Shown here one piece after another: positions 24,903-33,285 of a DNA stretch of 64,000 nt. Location: contig NZ_BAABGX010000002.1 in assembly GCF_039541795.1 (NCBI RefSeq), forward strand, positions 930,001-994,000, in the 5' to 3' direction. Source of the DNA: Nibribacter koreensis. GTDB taxonomy: Bacteria > Bacteroidota > Bacteroidia > Cytophagales > Hymenobacteraceae. Position 1 is the first letter of the stretch. Every line of letters starts with the position of its first letter. The translations under genes and the position numbers were made by a program. The notes under the pieces were generated by a model that had not been told where the DNA came from, did not search any database, and was given only the letters and a program-made list of their open reading frames with translations.

Positions 24903-26219
24903 ATGGAAACCAAAGATTTGTCTGAGGAAGCCCATAAGTTCGGCTACGTGGAGGGAACCCAGGTTTGGCTTAAGCCATTCATGAATTTCCCGGCCCGCCA
25001 GGTAGGCGAAGTAAAGGAGGTGCCCGAAGATTCCCTGCTCTACTTCGCGAACCGTTTTGAGAACTTTAGACAGAAGGTAGACAGCCTGCTGGAGAAAATA
25101 GAGACCTCTGAGAACAAAGGTTCTTTCTTGATGAAAGTCCTGCACCTGAAAGAACAGGTGGAGAAATATGACGCCATTGGTGACTTTGAAGCCTTGCACC
25201 ACCGCCTGTCCGCGGCAGAGCAAGAGATAAAAGACGCCATTGCCAAGAACCGTGACAAAAACCTGTCTACCAAAGTAACGCTCATCCAACAGGCCGAAGA
25301 ACTCATTGACAGCATTGACTGGCAGGAGACCTCTGACAAACTCAAGGAGATGCGCCAGACCTGGATTAAGACCGGCCCGGTAGAAAAGAGCCTGACCGAC
25401 GAATTGGAAGAGCGCTTTAGAACCGCCGTAGAGGCCTTCTTTACCCGTAAGAAAGAGTTCTTCCAGGACAAAAAGGACATGCTCTCCCGCACCATTGACA
25501 AATACAAAGCCCTCATTGCCCAGTCAGAAGCGGTCAAGAATTCTGACGAGTGGGAAGAGACCAGCAAGAAGCTCAAAGACCTGCAGAACCAGTGGAAAGA
25601 GATTGGCGGCAACCTGCCCCGCAAGATGTCCAATGACCTCTGGAACAGCTTTAGAGCCGCCAACAACCATTTCTTTGAGCGCCTTAAAAAACACATCAAC
25701 AGCCAGAAGACTGAGTCTAAGGATAAGTACCTGGAAGATAACCTAGCCAAGAAAAAAGCCCTGGTAGCCGAGGCCGAGGAATTGTTAGAAAGACCCACCT
25801 CAGAAGCCGTGTCCCGCGCCAAAGAACTGCAAGCCGCCTGGAAGAAGATTGGCCCCGTTAAGCAGGACGAGTCTGACATTGTCTGGGAAGGATTCCTGGT
25901 AGCCTGTGACAAGATTTTTGAGCTGAGCAGCCTGGAGCACTACATGCGCAAGCGCCCCTTACCAGAAGGCAAAAACTCTGAGAACGACCAGATCCATGCC
26001 CGCATCAACGCCCTGCGTGAATTCATCAAGTCTGACAAGGCAGAACTGGAGGTGTTGCAAACCAACCTGGACCGCCTGCACCCTAACCAGAGCAATGAAA
26101 CCTTCAGGACCATGCTGGAGGGAAAGATCAAGAACTTCAACAGAAAACTGCGCACTAAAAACGAGTTGATTGAGCTCTTGAAGAAAAGAACTACCACTTC
26201 CAGCAACAAAACAGCCTAA
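24903..26219 (+). CDS. DUF349 repeat protein
   Basis: 438 residues from ATG 24903 (an in-frame TTG directly precedes it). It is mostly alpha-helical, with at least three DUF349-type units of about 70-75 residues, recognised by the recurring pattern Lys-Leu-Lys...W-K-x-I/T-G-P-V/N-x (WIKTGPV, WKEIGGN, WKKIGPV) followed by WxxF and a helix with FF/KIFE. It has a long C-terminal coiled coil. It is cytoplasmic; DUF349 proteins are poorly understood, with reported links to nucleic-acid or stress processes in other phyla. It may be co-transcribed with the barrel gene 53 nt downstream. Confidence 0.88.
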   Translation: METKDLSEEAHKFGYVEGTQVWLKPFMNFPARQVGEVKEVPEDSLLYFANRFENFRQKVDSLLEKIETSENKGSFLMKVLHLKEQVEKYDAIGDFEALHHRLSAAEQEIKDAIAKNRDKNLSTKVTLIQQAEELIDSIDWQETSDKLKEMRQTWIKTGPVEKSLTDELEERFRTAVEAFFTRKKEFFQDKKDMLSRTIDKYKALIAQSEAVKNSDEWEETSKKLKDLQNQWKEIGGNLPRKMSNDLWNSFRAANNHFFERLKKHINSQKTESKDKYLEDNLAKKKALVAEAEELLERPTSEAVSRAKELQAAWKKIGPVKQDESDIVWEGFLVACDKIFELSSLEHYMRKRPLPEGKNSENDQIHARINALREFIKSDKAELEVLQTNLDRLHPNQSNETFRTMLEGKIKNFNRKLRTKNELIELLKKRTTTSSNKTA

Positions 26220-26226
26220 GTTCATC

Positions 26227-26269
26227 GTAAGCCGTTTGAGTTTAATACACAATGAACCAAACGGCTTAC
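26227..26269 (+). promoter_or_regulatory. Perfect 12-bp hairpin in the leader of the barrel gene
   Basis: GTAAGCCGTTTG (26227-26238) and CAAACGGCTTAC (26258-26269) pair perfectly around a 19-nt loop. The hairpin ends 3 nt before ATG 26273. There is no U-tract, so it is not a standard terminator. It may separate DUF349 and barrel mRNA segments or modulate translation initiation. Confidence 0.6.
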
Positions 26270-26272
26270 GCT

Positions 26273-27067
26273 ATGAAAAAATACCTTTTACTCCCCTTTC
26301 TCCTTTTCCCGTTGCTGTCACAGGCCCAAAGCACCAAGGGTCCTTACATTGGCGTGACCACGCAGTTCCAAAACACGTGGATCATCAATGACGAGCAGTA
26401 CGAGGACGTGAACTACGAACACAAATTCACCACCAAGTGGGCGCCCTTTGGCATTACTGCCGGCTACAAGTTCAATGAGAATCATAACCTGCAGGTAGAA
26501 CTCATCAGATCCAAGCAAGGCGAGAACTTTGACATTGTAGACGTGAACGGTGACAAGACCGGCGAAAAAGAAATTGACCTGGTCTACTGGAACGTACCCT
26601 TGCTGTTTAAGTACACCACCACGGGTAGAATGCGCTTTAACTTCCACTTCGGGCCGCAGATCAGCTTCTTACAGAAGGGCACCGAGACCAACCGCATCTC
26701 AAGGTCTGCCACCTACAGCCAGAAAGGGGTGGAGTTTACCGGCCCTGCGCCAGGCACGTATTTGTTGGCTAGTGTAGATGAAGAGGACCGTCAGAAAGAC
26801 AGCAAAGTGGGCAGCTTCAACAAATATGACCTAGGGGCGGCAGTTGGCACCGGCCTTGAGTTTGACGTCAATTCCAACACCTACCTTAGTGCCAACCTGC
26901 GCGGCCATTACAACTTTGTCAACATCAGAAAAGAGGAGAACATCAACGACAAGACAAGAGACCCAGACTGGTACAACCTGCGCCAGAACTTTGTGATTGG
27001 CATACAGGTTGGCGTACATTTCTTGTTCAACACCGGCGACGGCACCAGCCCGGCCCGCCACGAATAG
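26273..27067 (+). CDS. Outer-membrane beta-barrel (porin-like) protein
   Basis: 264 residues from MKKYLLLPFLLFPLLSQAQ, a clear signal peptide. The remainder alternates polar and hydrophobic residues in amphipathic strands typical of 8- to 12-stranded barrels of the OMP_b-brl_2 type, for example YNLRQNFVIGIQVGVHFLF near the end. The function is unknown; such proteins are usually outer-membrane porin or immune-type barrels. An alternative start seven codons upstream (26252) lies inside the leader hairpin, so I prefer 26273. Confidence 0.85.
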   Translation: MKKYLLLPFLLFPLLSQAQSTKGPYIGVTTQFQNTWIINDEQYEDVNYEHKFTTKWAPFGITAGYKFNENHNLQVELIRSKQGENFDIVDVNGDKTGEKEIDLVYWNVPLLFKYTTTGRMRFNFHFGPQISFLQKGTETNRISRSATYSQKGVEFTGPAPGTYLLASVDEEDRQKDSKVGSFNKYDLGAAVGTGLEFDVNSNTYLSANLRGHYNFVNIRKEENINDKTRDPDWYNLRQNFVIGIQVGVHFLFNTGDGTSPARHE

Positions 27068-27148
27068 AAAAAACATCCTAAAATCTCAACATTTTTCGGC
27101 CTCACGCGTTGTGCAACTATCAAAGCCTGCACAGCTTTGAGAAGAATG

Positions 27149-27178
27149 TTTGATTTGTCAATCTTAATTCTATTTTTG
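27149..27178 (+). promoter_or_regulatory. Consensus Bacteroidota promoter for the DUF2795 gene
   Basis: TTTG at 27149-27152, 18-bp gap, TATTTTTG at 27171-27178. This is a close match to TTTG-N19-TAnnTTTG. The start codon is 37 nt further on, behind an AAGGAG ribosome-binding site (27202-27207). Confidence 0.8.
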
Positions 27179-27214
27179 CAACAATTAACAGCTATACTTT
27201 AAGGAGATTTTACT

Positions 27215-27436
27215 ATGTATTGGACACTGGAACTAGCCTCTTACCTGGAAGACGCACCATGGCCGGCCACCAAGGATGAATTGATTGACTACTCTATCCG
27301 CTCGGGCGCGCCCATGGAAGTAGTAGAAAACCTGCAAGCCCTGGAAGACGATGGTCAGCCATACGAGAGCATTGAGGAGGTTTGGCCGGACTACCCGACC
27401 AAAGAGGACTTCATGTTCAACGAGGACGAATATTAA
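27215..27436 (+). CDS. DUF2795 small acidic protein
   Basis: 73 residues, strongly acidic. It begins with the pattern Y-W-T-L-E-L-A-S-Y-L-E-D and the segment WPATKDELIDYSIRSGAP typical of DUF2795, followed by a helix ending in ENLQALEDDG. It is a small soluble protein of unknown function. It has an unusually clear promoter and ribosome-binding site, suggesting high expression. Confidence 0.88.
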   Translation: MYWTLELASYLEDAPWPATKDELIDYSIRSGAPMEVVENLQALEDDGQPYESIEEVWPDYPTKEDFMFNEDEY

Positions 27437-27441
27437 TAATG

Positions 27442-27519
27442 AATAATGACTAGTGATTAATGATTAAAGGAGCATCTCCAGAACTATTAATCATTATTCA
27501 TTAATCACTAGTCATTATT
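27442..27519. repeat. Inverted repeat with 22-bp perfect arms
   Basis: Arms at 27442-27463 and 27498-27519, built from the quasi-repeated unit TGACTAGTGATTAATGATTA, with a 34-nt spacer. The right arm ends on the base directly before the TTG start codon of the ABC ATPase. Confidence 0.85.
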
Positions 27520-28245
27520 TTGGCCATTTTAGAGATAAGAGAATTGGTTGCGGGGTACGCGGAGCGCGTGCTAATCCGCAACCTTTCTTTTTTAGTGCCC
27601 ACTCCTACCTTCATTGCCATTATTGGGCACAACGGTAGCGGCAAGTCTACCTTTCTCAAGGCCTTGACCGGGCAGATTCCTTATAAAGGACAGGTCTTGG
27701 TGCAAGGTCAACCATTGCCCACGCGCATGGGTGCCATGGCCAGAACGCTTTCTTATCTGCCTCAAAAAAACAACGTAGCCTTTCCTATCCTGGCCAGAGA
27801 GTTGGTAGTGATGGGACTGTTCAGGAAAAAGCGTATGCTGGAGCCGTATGGTGCTGCAGATTACCAGCGCGTAGAACAGGTCTTAGACCAACTCCACATC
27901 TCTCACCTGAGTAACCGCACTTTCACAGATCTTTCTGGTGGAGAGCAACAGCTGGTCTGGCTGGCGCAATTGATGCTACAGGAAACGCCGCTGGCCCTGC
28001 TAGATGAGCCCACGCAACAGCTGGATGTATACCACAAGAAACGCGTCTTTGATTTGATGGCTTCTTGGGTGCAAGACCAGCAGAAGACCGTGCTCTGCAT
28101 TACGCATGACTTGTTGAACCTGCTCCCGCTGCAAGGCTATCTGCTTAATATCTCCCAGCCCAACCCGCAACTAGAGAAAATCACACCAGAGACAATCATG
28201 GCACACCAGCAGTTTTTAGAGAACAAGCAGGTGTTAGTAAGATGA
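27520..28245 (+). CDS. ABC transporter ATP-binding protein, FecE-like, TTG start
   Basis: 241 residues. Walker A GHNGSGKST (about 36-44), Q-loop LPQKNN, signature LSGGEQQ, Walker B LALLDEPTQQLD and switch His in CITHD. Spacing and LPQ/QQL features resemble metal-chelate (FecE/BtuD-type) import ATPases. No permease or binding protein is adjacent. The only in-frame start is TTG 27520, immediately after the right arm of an inverted repeat. The stop overlaps (ATGA) a 30-codon frame that ends inside a second inverted repeat. The gene may be a remnant of an operon. Confidence 0.85.
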   Translation: MAILEIRELVAGYAERVLIRNLSFLVPTPTFIAIIGHNGSGKSTFLKALTGQIPYKGQVLVQGQPLPTRMGAMARTLSYLPQKNNVAFPILARELVVMGLFRKKRMLEPYGAADYQRVEQVLDQLHISHLSNRTFTDLSGGEQQLVWLAQLMLQETPLALLDEPTQQLDVYHKKRVFDLMASWVQDQQKTVLCITHDLLNLLPLQGYLLNISQPNPQLEKITPETIMAHQQFLENKQVLVR

Positions 28246-28334
28246 TTTGGTTAGCAACCTTAGGTAGCTTACTCAGATATGTATCTCGCTCGCCTCTGGC
28301 GAGTGTGGGCTACGGGCGGCCTCTGGCCGCATAA
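28242..28334 (+). pseudogene. Possible truncated downstream partner of the ABC ATPase
   Basis: An ATGA overlap with the ATPase stop opens a 30-codon frame starting MIWLATLGSLLRY, hydrophobic like a permease N-terminus. It enters the 24-bp inverted repeat at 28284 and stops at 28334. It could be a gene cut off by an inserted element, or simply chance. Confidence 0.3.
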
Positions 28335-28404
28335 AAAACCAGGCAGGTATGGAAGACGCGGCGGGACGCCGCCTGTTGCTCACACTCGCCAGAGGCGAGC
28401 GAGA
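28284..28404. repeat. Inverted repeat with perfect 24-bp arms
   Basis: Arms at 28284-28307 (TCTCGCTCGCCTCTGGCGAG then TGTG) and 28381-28404. The 73-nt interior has further GC-rich symmetry (GGCGGCCTCTGGCCGC and GGCGGGACGCCGCC). It looks like a miniature inverted-repeat element without a coding sequence. Confidence 0.8.
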
Positions 28405-28498
28405 AAATCTTTCCCTTGGATACTCCAAACAAGTTCAAAGTATAAGCTTCAGGTAGAAAGTTAAATCCTTAGCAACGGAAACACATCTGGTAATGCCC

Positions 28499-28536
28499 CA
28501 TTTTTGGACTCTTTTCTGGAAAACAGGCTAAAAACG
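28499..28536. repeat. 38-bp palindromic element, copy 15
   Basis: CATTTTTGGACTCTTTTC and GGAAAACAGGCTAAAAACG. It is 25 nt from the 3' end of the GyrI-like gene. Confidence 0.9.
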
Positions 28537-28561
28537 GCTGTCTCTTTTGATATAGTAGTAG

Positions 28562-29044
28562 TTATTTGATAGGAATCCAGACTTCCTCTTCAGAATCTGC
28601 ATGCAGGTGGCCTAAGTATTTTTCGCCCATCACCTCAAAATGCGGTCTATCATCTAATGCGAAGCCAGAGGTTGGCAGCCACGTCCCGAAGATATGGCTA
28701 GCCGTCACATAAAATTCACTGGATGGGCCTTTGTGCACAAATACGGCGTACTTTCCGGCTGGCACCGTCAATAGCTCCATTCCTTCTGGCAGGTTGTCTG
28801 CAGAACTAACTGCTACCGCTGCCCATTTCTCAAACTTAGTACTGGGATTCACCACCTGACTAAAGAAGTTGACCGGGTATTCTTGCACTGAATAGAACTC
28901 CTGCCCTACCCTATGCCCAATCTCGCGGTGACGCGACATAAACTGTTGCCATAGCGCTGCTGCATTGTTTTCTGCCAGACTAGTAGTACTGCGCAGGCCC
29001 ACTAACAGCTTCTCTGGCAGGTCAACAATCTTTGGGTCCTCCAT
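28562..29044 (-). CDS. GyrI-like effector-binding domain protein
   Basis: 160 residues forming one GyrI-like/AraC effector-binding (SHS2-type) domain. N-terminal strand KIVDLPEKLLVGLRSTTSL, a helix containing LWQQFMSRHREIGHR, strands around WAAVAVSSADNLPEGMELLTVPAGKYAVFVHKG and a C-terminal strand with EEEVWIPIK. Free-standing members bind small hydrophobic ligands or modulate gyrase. It lies 36 nt downstream of ispD, probably the same transcript. Confidence 0.86.
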   Translation of the reverse strand: MEDPKIVDLPEKLLVGLRSTTSLAENNAAALWQQFMSRHREIGHRVGQEFYSVQEYPVNFFSQVVNPSTKFEKWAAVAVSSADNLPEGMELLTVPAGKYAVFVHKGPSSEFYVTASHIFGTWLPTSGFALDDRPHFEVMGEKYLGHLHADSEEEVWIPIK

Positions 29045-29080
29045 GGTAGGGTGGTAATGCTTTTAGAAAGAGCGCTGTTG

Positions 29081-29794
29081 CTATTGCTTGGGAGATTGAT
29101 TGGATCGTTCTGCAGCCAAGATGGCTTCTGCCAGGAGCATGTCTTCTGGCGTGGTGAGCTTGATGTTCTGGTAAGCGCCTTCCACCAGATGAATCTTATG
29201 CCCGAATTTTTCCACCACAGAGGCGTCATCGGTGAACTGCGAGCTCTCGCCCTGCTCATAGGCGCGGCGCAACAAGGGCAACCTGAAACACTGCGGCGTC
29301 TGAACCAGCTTATAAGCGTTACGGTTCACAGCTTTGGACACGTTGCCCGTCACACGTCGGATGGAGTCCTTCAAGGCAACAGACACGACTGCGGTACCTA
29401 GCTCATGGGCGGTCTCAAAGGCGGTATGGATGATGGCCTGGGTTACAAACGGCCGCACGCCGTCATGCACCGCCACCACCCCGTCCTCATAGATGCGCAA
29501 GGCTGCCAACCCATTCTGCACCGACTGAAACCTGGTTTTGCCGCCGGCTACCACTTGGTGCGTCACTCTAAAATCATACTGCAGGCAGAGGTCTTTCCAG
29601 GTGGCTAGTTCTGCTGCTGGCAAGACCAACACCAAGGGCATGGCAGGATTATAGGCATGAAAGCGCAACAGCGTGTGCATGAGCACAGGCAGACCCGCCA
29701 CCGGCAGAAACTGCTTGGGCAAGGGCGCGTTCATACGGCTGCCTGTGCCGCCGGCCACCACAATGGTATAGATAGGGTAAGATGGTTCTTGCAT
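29081..29794 (-). CDS. ispD: 2-C-methyl-D-erythritol 4-phosphate cytidylyltransferase
   Basis: 237 residues. The CTP-binding loop GGTGSRM with PKQFLPVAG (about 16-32), the VHDGVRPF motif (about 105-112), TDDASVVE (about 170) and the NIKLTTPEDM segment are all as expected for IspD. It forms CDP-methylerythritol in the MEP isoprenoid pathway, so the organism probably uses MEP rather than mevalonate. It lies first of two genes with the GyrI-like gene. Confidence 0.95.
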   Translation of the reverse strand: MQEPSYPIYTIVVAGGTGSRMNAPLPKQFLPVAGLPVLMHTLLRFHAYNPAMPLVLVLPAAELATWKDLCLQYDFRVTHQVVAGGKTRFQSVQNGLAALRIYEDGVVAVHDGVRPFVTQAIIHTAFETAHELGTAVVSVALKDSIRRVTGNVSKAVNRNAYKLVQTPQCFRLPLLRRAYEQGESSQFTDDASVVEKFGHKIHLVEGAYQNIKLTTPEDMLLAEAILAAERSNQSPKQ

Positions 29795-29842
29795 GGACGT
29801 TGCAAAATACAGAAACGAAAGAAAGCCGCCAGCACCTGTAGC

Positions 29843-29880
29843 CGTTTTTGGTCTGTTTTACAGAAAACAAGCCAAAAACG
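29843..29880. repeat. 38-bp palindromic element, copy 16
   Basis: CGTTTTTGGTCTGTTTTA and GAAAACAAGCCAAAAACG, near consensus. It is 30 nt from the 3' end of the response-regulator gene and upstream of ispD. Confidence 0.92.
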
Positions 29881-29910
29881 ACACCAAGCCCCCTGAAGCG
29901 TCAAATAAAT

Positions 29911-30354
29911 CTAATTCAGGTTTTCAGGATGAAACAGGCCTTGCAGTTTGCTATTCATGCGCAAGCTAGAGATGGCCTCGTCACTGAGGGGCTTGTTGAG
30001 AAAGTCTGCCACAAAGCCGTATTGCTTGGCCCGCACAAAATCCTGAGGGTCTACCGTAGAGGAAAGCACCACCACGCGGGTCTCTGGAAACAGCGTCTGG
30101 TAGTTCTCTGAAAAACCGTCCAGAAAGTCCCAGCCGTTCATAATGGGCATGTTCAAGTCCAAAAAGACCAAAGAAGGCGTTTCTTTGCCGCCGCCCTGCT
30201 GCAAGCCTGTTGCCTGGTTCTCAAAGAAATCCAAGCCCTGCTTACCATTGGCGAGCTTTACCACCTCTTGGGTAAAATCATTCTGCTCAATGACCAACTC
30301 ACAGAGCATGAGGGCAATCTCATCATCGTCAATTAATACTACCTTCTTCAGCAT
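29911..30354 (-). CDS. Single-domain response regulator
   Basis: 147 residues from ATG 30354, a stand-alone receiver domain. Acidic pocket DDDE at the end of strand 1, phospho-acceptor Asp in LVFLDLNMPIMNG, Thr/Ser in VVLSST and Lys in NKPLSD. No output domain is present, so it probably relays phosphate or acts by protein interaction. It follows the kinase gene by 4 nt in the same direction, so they form a pair. A longer frame to 30384 overlaps the kinase and is unlikely. Confidence 0.92.
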   Translation of the reverse strand: MLKKVVLIDDDEIALMLCELVIEQNDFTQEVVKLANGKQGLDFFENQATGLQQGGGKETPSLVFLDLNMPIMNGWDFLDGFSENYQTLFPETRVVVLSSTVDPQDFVRAKQYGFVADFLNKPLSDEAISSLRMNSKLQGLFHPENLN

Positions 30355-30358
30355 GACC

Positions 30359-32962
30359 TTATTGTCCCTTGAACTGTAGCACAAAGGTAGTGCCTTTGTT
30401 TACTTCGCTGTTAACAAAAATAGTACCGCCCATGGCTTTTATCTGAGAATGCACAATGTACAAGCCCAGGCCCTTGCTGTCTGCGTTGTCATGGAACCGC
30501 TGGTACAGGCCAAAGATGCGGTCTCCGTACCGGTCCAGGTCCATGCCCAGGCCGTTGTCTGCAAAAGAAAGCGCCAAGCCGTCTGGGGTACGCTCTGTTT
30601 TTAGGTGTACCTGCAGGGGCCGCTCCAGAGAACGGTACTTAATGGCATTGGACAGCAAATTTAACAGAATGCTGTGCAGGTACCCCTGATTGCAATACAC
30701 GTCCTGCCCGGCAGGAAAGTCTGTCTGCACCTGCCCGTTCACTTCTTGCAACAAGCCCTCTAAGGAGCCCTGCACGTGCGCAAAGACAGATTCTACAGAA
30801 ATCATCTCTTTTTTAAGGGCTACGTTGTTCTTGATGATGAGAATCTCCAGCAGATCGTCAATGACGTGGTTCAGCTTTATAGTAGACTCCTTGAACTTCT
30901 CAATAAGCATGCGGTTTCGGCCGGCCGGGATGGCCTTCATGTCTATGAGGTTGGAGATGCCCACCAGGTTGGACAAAGGCGCCCGCAGGTTGTGCGAGGT
31001 AATAAAGGAAAACTGCTTTAAATCTGAGTTGTTTTGGGTGAGTTCAGAAATAAGCACCTCACGCTCTGCCAAGTAGTTTTTGCGCGCGGTGATGTCCTGG
31101 TGCACAAACAGCCAGTAGGCGTGCTCGCCTGCCTTGTCGTAAATGGGAACGGCCTCCAGATGAGCCCAGTACGGCTCCCCGTTTTTTCTGTAGTTGATGA
31201 GCTCTATTTCACAGGCCTCTGCCTTGGCAATGGCCAGATTCAACTTTTCAATGGCTTCGGCCTGGCCAGGGAGTTCGGCGGGGCCGCCCAGCATCTTGAG
31301 CTCTCTGCCCAACACGTCTTCTGAGGCATAGCCGGTCACCTTTGTAAAAGCAGGGTTCACAAAGATGGTTTTCAATTCGCCGCCCGGCACGGCGCTCATG
31401 TCACTGACGGCAATAGCGTCCTTGGCGTGGGTGATGACAGACTCCAGCAAGCGCAACCGCTGTTCTTCTTCTTTTTTCTGAGTGATATCTGTTAAGAGCA
31501 CAAAGAACAAATCCACTTCTGAGTTGGCGTCCTCTAAGGGCTGTATCTGCAACCTAAACCAGTATTTCTGGCTGGTCTTGGAGTATTGGATCATCTCACA
31601 TTCAAAGGGCAGGCGCTGCGCCATGTGGTCATGGATCTGGCTCAAGGTGTGCGGATCTGTCTCTTCACCGTTCATGAGGCTGCCCGGCGACTTGCCCAAC
31701 ACTTCTGGCAGGGTCCAGCCCATCATTCTGGTAAAGGCGTCATTGACCCAGTGCAGGTTGCCGCCCAGCTGTAGAATGAGCACGCCGTTGATGGTTTCCT
31801 TGGCAATGACGGAGAGCTTGCGCAACTCTTCTTCTGCATACTTGCGGGCCGTGATGTCATGCACGGCGCCCACCATTCTAATGGCTTTCTGGGCTTCATC
31901 CCTAAGAATAAAGCCACGCTCCTCCAGGTGGAGGGTAGTGCCGTCTGGTATGATGGACCGGTACTCTATCTGCCACTTGTCTGCGCTGGTGTCCTGCAAG
32001 GCCTCCTCTAATGATTGGTTTACCCGCTCTTGGTCCAGGGGGTGCAGCATGTCTGCCCAGAACTGAAGCGTTGAGGTGGTAGGCGTGCGTTGGCAGGCAA
32101 ACACCTTCTCAAAGCCTACGCCCCAGTAGAGGCTGTTGTTGACAAGGTCCCAGTCATAGATGGCGTCATTGGTGGCGGCGGTGGCCAGGTGGTAGCGGTC
32201 ATTGCTCTGCCGCAGGGCGTCTTCGGCCAGCTTGCTTTCCAGAATGAGCTGCAACAGGTTTCTGATGCTGTCCAGTGAGCTTTCTTCGGCGGGCTGGGGT
32301 GATTTTACGTGGCGGTAATACACGGCCAGCGTGCCCAGAATCTGTTGGCTGGAACCCATGACGGGGAAAGACCAGCTCGCTTTTAAGCCATAAGACAAGG
32401 CTAGGTCCTTAAAGCCTTTCCAGCGCTTGTCTGTGGCTATGTCTACGGCAATGACCTTTTCTTTAAAGAAGGCGGCGGTGCCGCAAGAACCCACGTTGTC
32501 GCCAATGGTGGTGCCGTCCAGCAATTCACTATAGGCCGGGGGCAGGCTGGGCGAGGCAAAGGAGTATAGCTTGTTTCCCTCCAGCCGCATGAAGGACAAA
32601 AGCATGTCTGGGTGGATCTTCTCAATGCCAGCCAGGTAAAAGGCTATGGTTTCTTGCAGGGAGAACTTGGCCGAGGCGTTCATCTCCAGCACCTCTTTGC
32701 CCAGACGCTCCAAGGCTACCACGCGCTTGTACTCTGTCAGGTCAATTTCTGGACGCCCCGTACCTGGCGCGCTGTGGGCCTCTGGCTGGCTGTCACGCTG
32801 CTCTCTAAGCAGGTGCAGCTCTCCTTTGACCAGGTAAAGTTCTTCCTGCAATAAGGCAAGCCGCTTTTTGGCCGCCTCCAGCTCTTGCACCACCTCTTGG
32901 GCCGGCGTCTCATTTTGGGTACCGGTCTGCGGGGTGAGCAGTGCATCTTCTGCAAACAACAT
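30359..32962 (-). CDS. GAF/multi-PAS histidine kinase, partner of the response regulator
   Basis: 867 residues and no membrane segment. N-terminal coiled coil (about 1-75), GAF domain (about 80-250), three PAS/PAC units (about 255-620; the second and third with GKSPGSLMNG and LGRELKMLGG patterns), then HisKA with SHNLRAP (about 635) and HATPase motifs NLLSNAIKYR, DNGLGM and GLGLYIV. It probably senses redox, light or small ligands in the cytoplasm and phosphorylates the adjacent receiver protein. Domain design and C-terminal sequence resemble the kinase at 14607-16715. Confidence 0.9.
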   Translation of the reverse strand: MLFAEDALLTPQTGTQNETPAQEVVQELEAAKKRLALLQEELYLVKGELHLLREQRDSQPEAHSAPGTGRPEIDLTEYKRVVALERLGKEVLEMNASAKFSLQETIAFYLAGIEKIHPDMLLSFMRLEGNKLYSFASPSLPPAYSELLDGTTIGDNVGSCGTAAFFKEKVIAVDIATDKRWKGFKDLALSYGLKASWSFPVMGSSQQILGTLAVYYRHVKSPQPAEESSLDSIRNLLQLILESKLAEDALRQSNDRYHLATAATNDAIYDWDLVNNSLYWGVGFEKVFACQRTPTTSTLQFWADMLHPLDQERVNQSLEEALQDTSADKWQIEYRSIIPDGTTLHLEERGFILRDEAQKAIRMVGAVHDITARKYAEEELRKLSVIAKETINGVLILQLGGNLHWVNDAFTRMMGWTLPEVLGKSPGSLMNGEETDPHTLSQIHDHMAQRLPFECEMIQYSKTSQKYWFRLQIQPLEDANSEVDLFFVLLTDITQKKEEEQRLRLLESVITHAKDAIAVSDMSAVPGGELKTIFVNPAFTKVTGYASEDVLGRELKMLGGPAELPGQAEAIEKLNLAIAKAEACEIELINYRKNGEPYWAHLEAVPIYDKAGEHAYWLFVHQDITARKNYLAEREVLISELTQNNSDLKQFSFITSHNLRAPLSNLVGISNLIDMKAIPAGRNRMLIEKFKESTIKLNHVIDDLLEILIIKNNVALKKEMISVESVFAHVQGSLEGLLQEVNGQVQTDFPAGQDVYCNQGYLHSILLNLLSNAIKYRSLERPLQVHLKTERTPDGLALSFADNGLGMDLDRYGDRIFGLYQRFHDNADSKGLGLYIVHSQIKAMGGTIFVNSEVNKGTTFVLQFKGQ

Positions 32963-33216
32963 ATTCTTAGTTTCTCTCTTGGTCTTAAATAAAACAGCCC
33001 TGTCTCCCTTGCCTTGGCCTTTTACTTAGCAGTGAGCAGAGGAGGGATACGTTTGCGTTGCGCTTCTGGGCTATACACCAAAACCGGTTGCGGGGAAAAG
33101 CCAAAGAGTCTGTCAACTTCACAAAATCCAACTCCTAAAGATACTTGGTCTGGCCCTAGCCTCAAAAGAACAGGCCTTTAATTTTTCAACCACCAAACCC
33201 ACCCTTCTAAAAAAAC
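32963..33216. other. Intergenic region upstream of the kinase
   Basis: About 250 nt holding the kinase promoter and the tail of the queA terminator zone. I see no ORF and no confident TAnnTTTG box. Confidence 0.5.
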
Positions 33217-33248
33217 AAAAACGCCTTGACACAGGCCAAGGCGTTTTT
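33217..33248 (-). terminator. Terminator after queA, overlapping a palindrome
   Basis: Stem AAAAACGCCTTG / CAAGGCGTTTTT (12 bp perfect). The CGTTTTT of the stem is also the first seven bases of the palindrome at 33242-33279. Confidence 0.88.
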
Positions 33249-33279
33249 GGGTTGGTTTGGCCAAAAGAGGCTAAAAACG
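33242..33279. repeat. 38-bp palindromic element, copy 17
   Basis: CGTTTTTGGGTTGGTTTG and CCAAAAGAGGCTAAAAACG. It is 6 nt from the queA stop and shares its end with the terminator stem. Confidence 0.9.
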
Positions 33280-33285
33280 AAAGTA

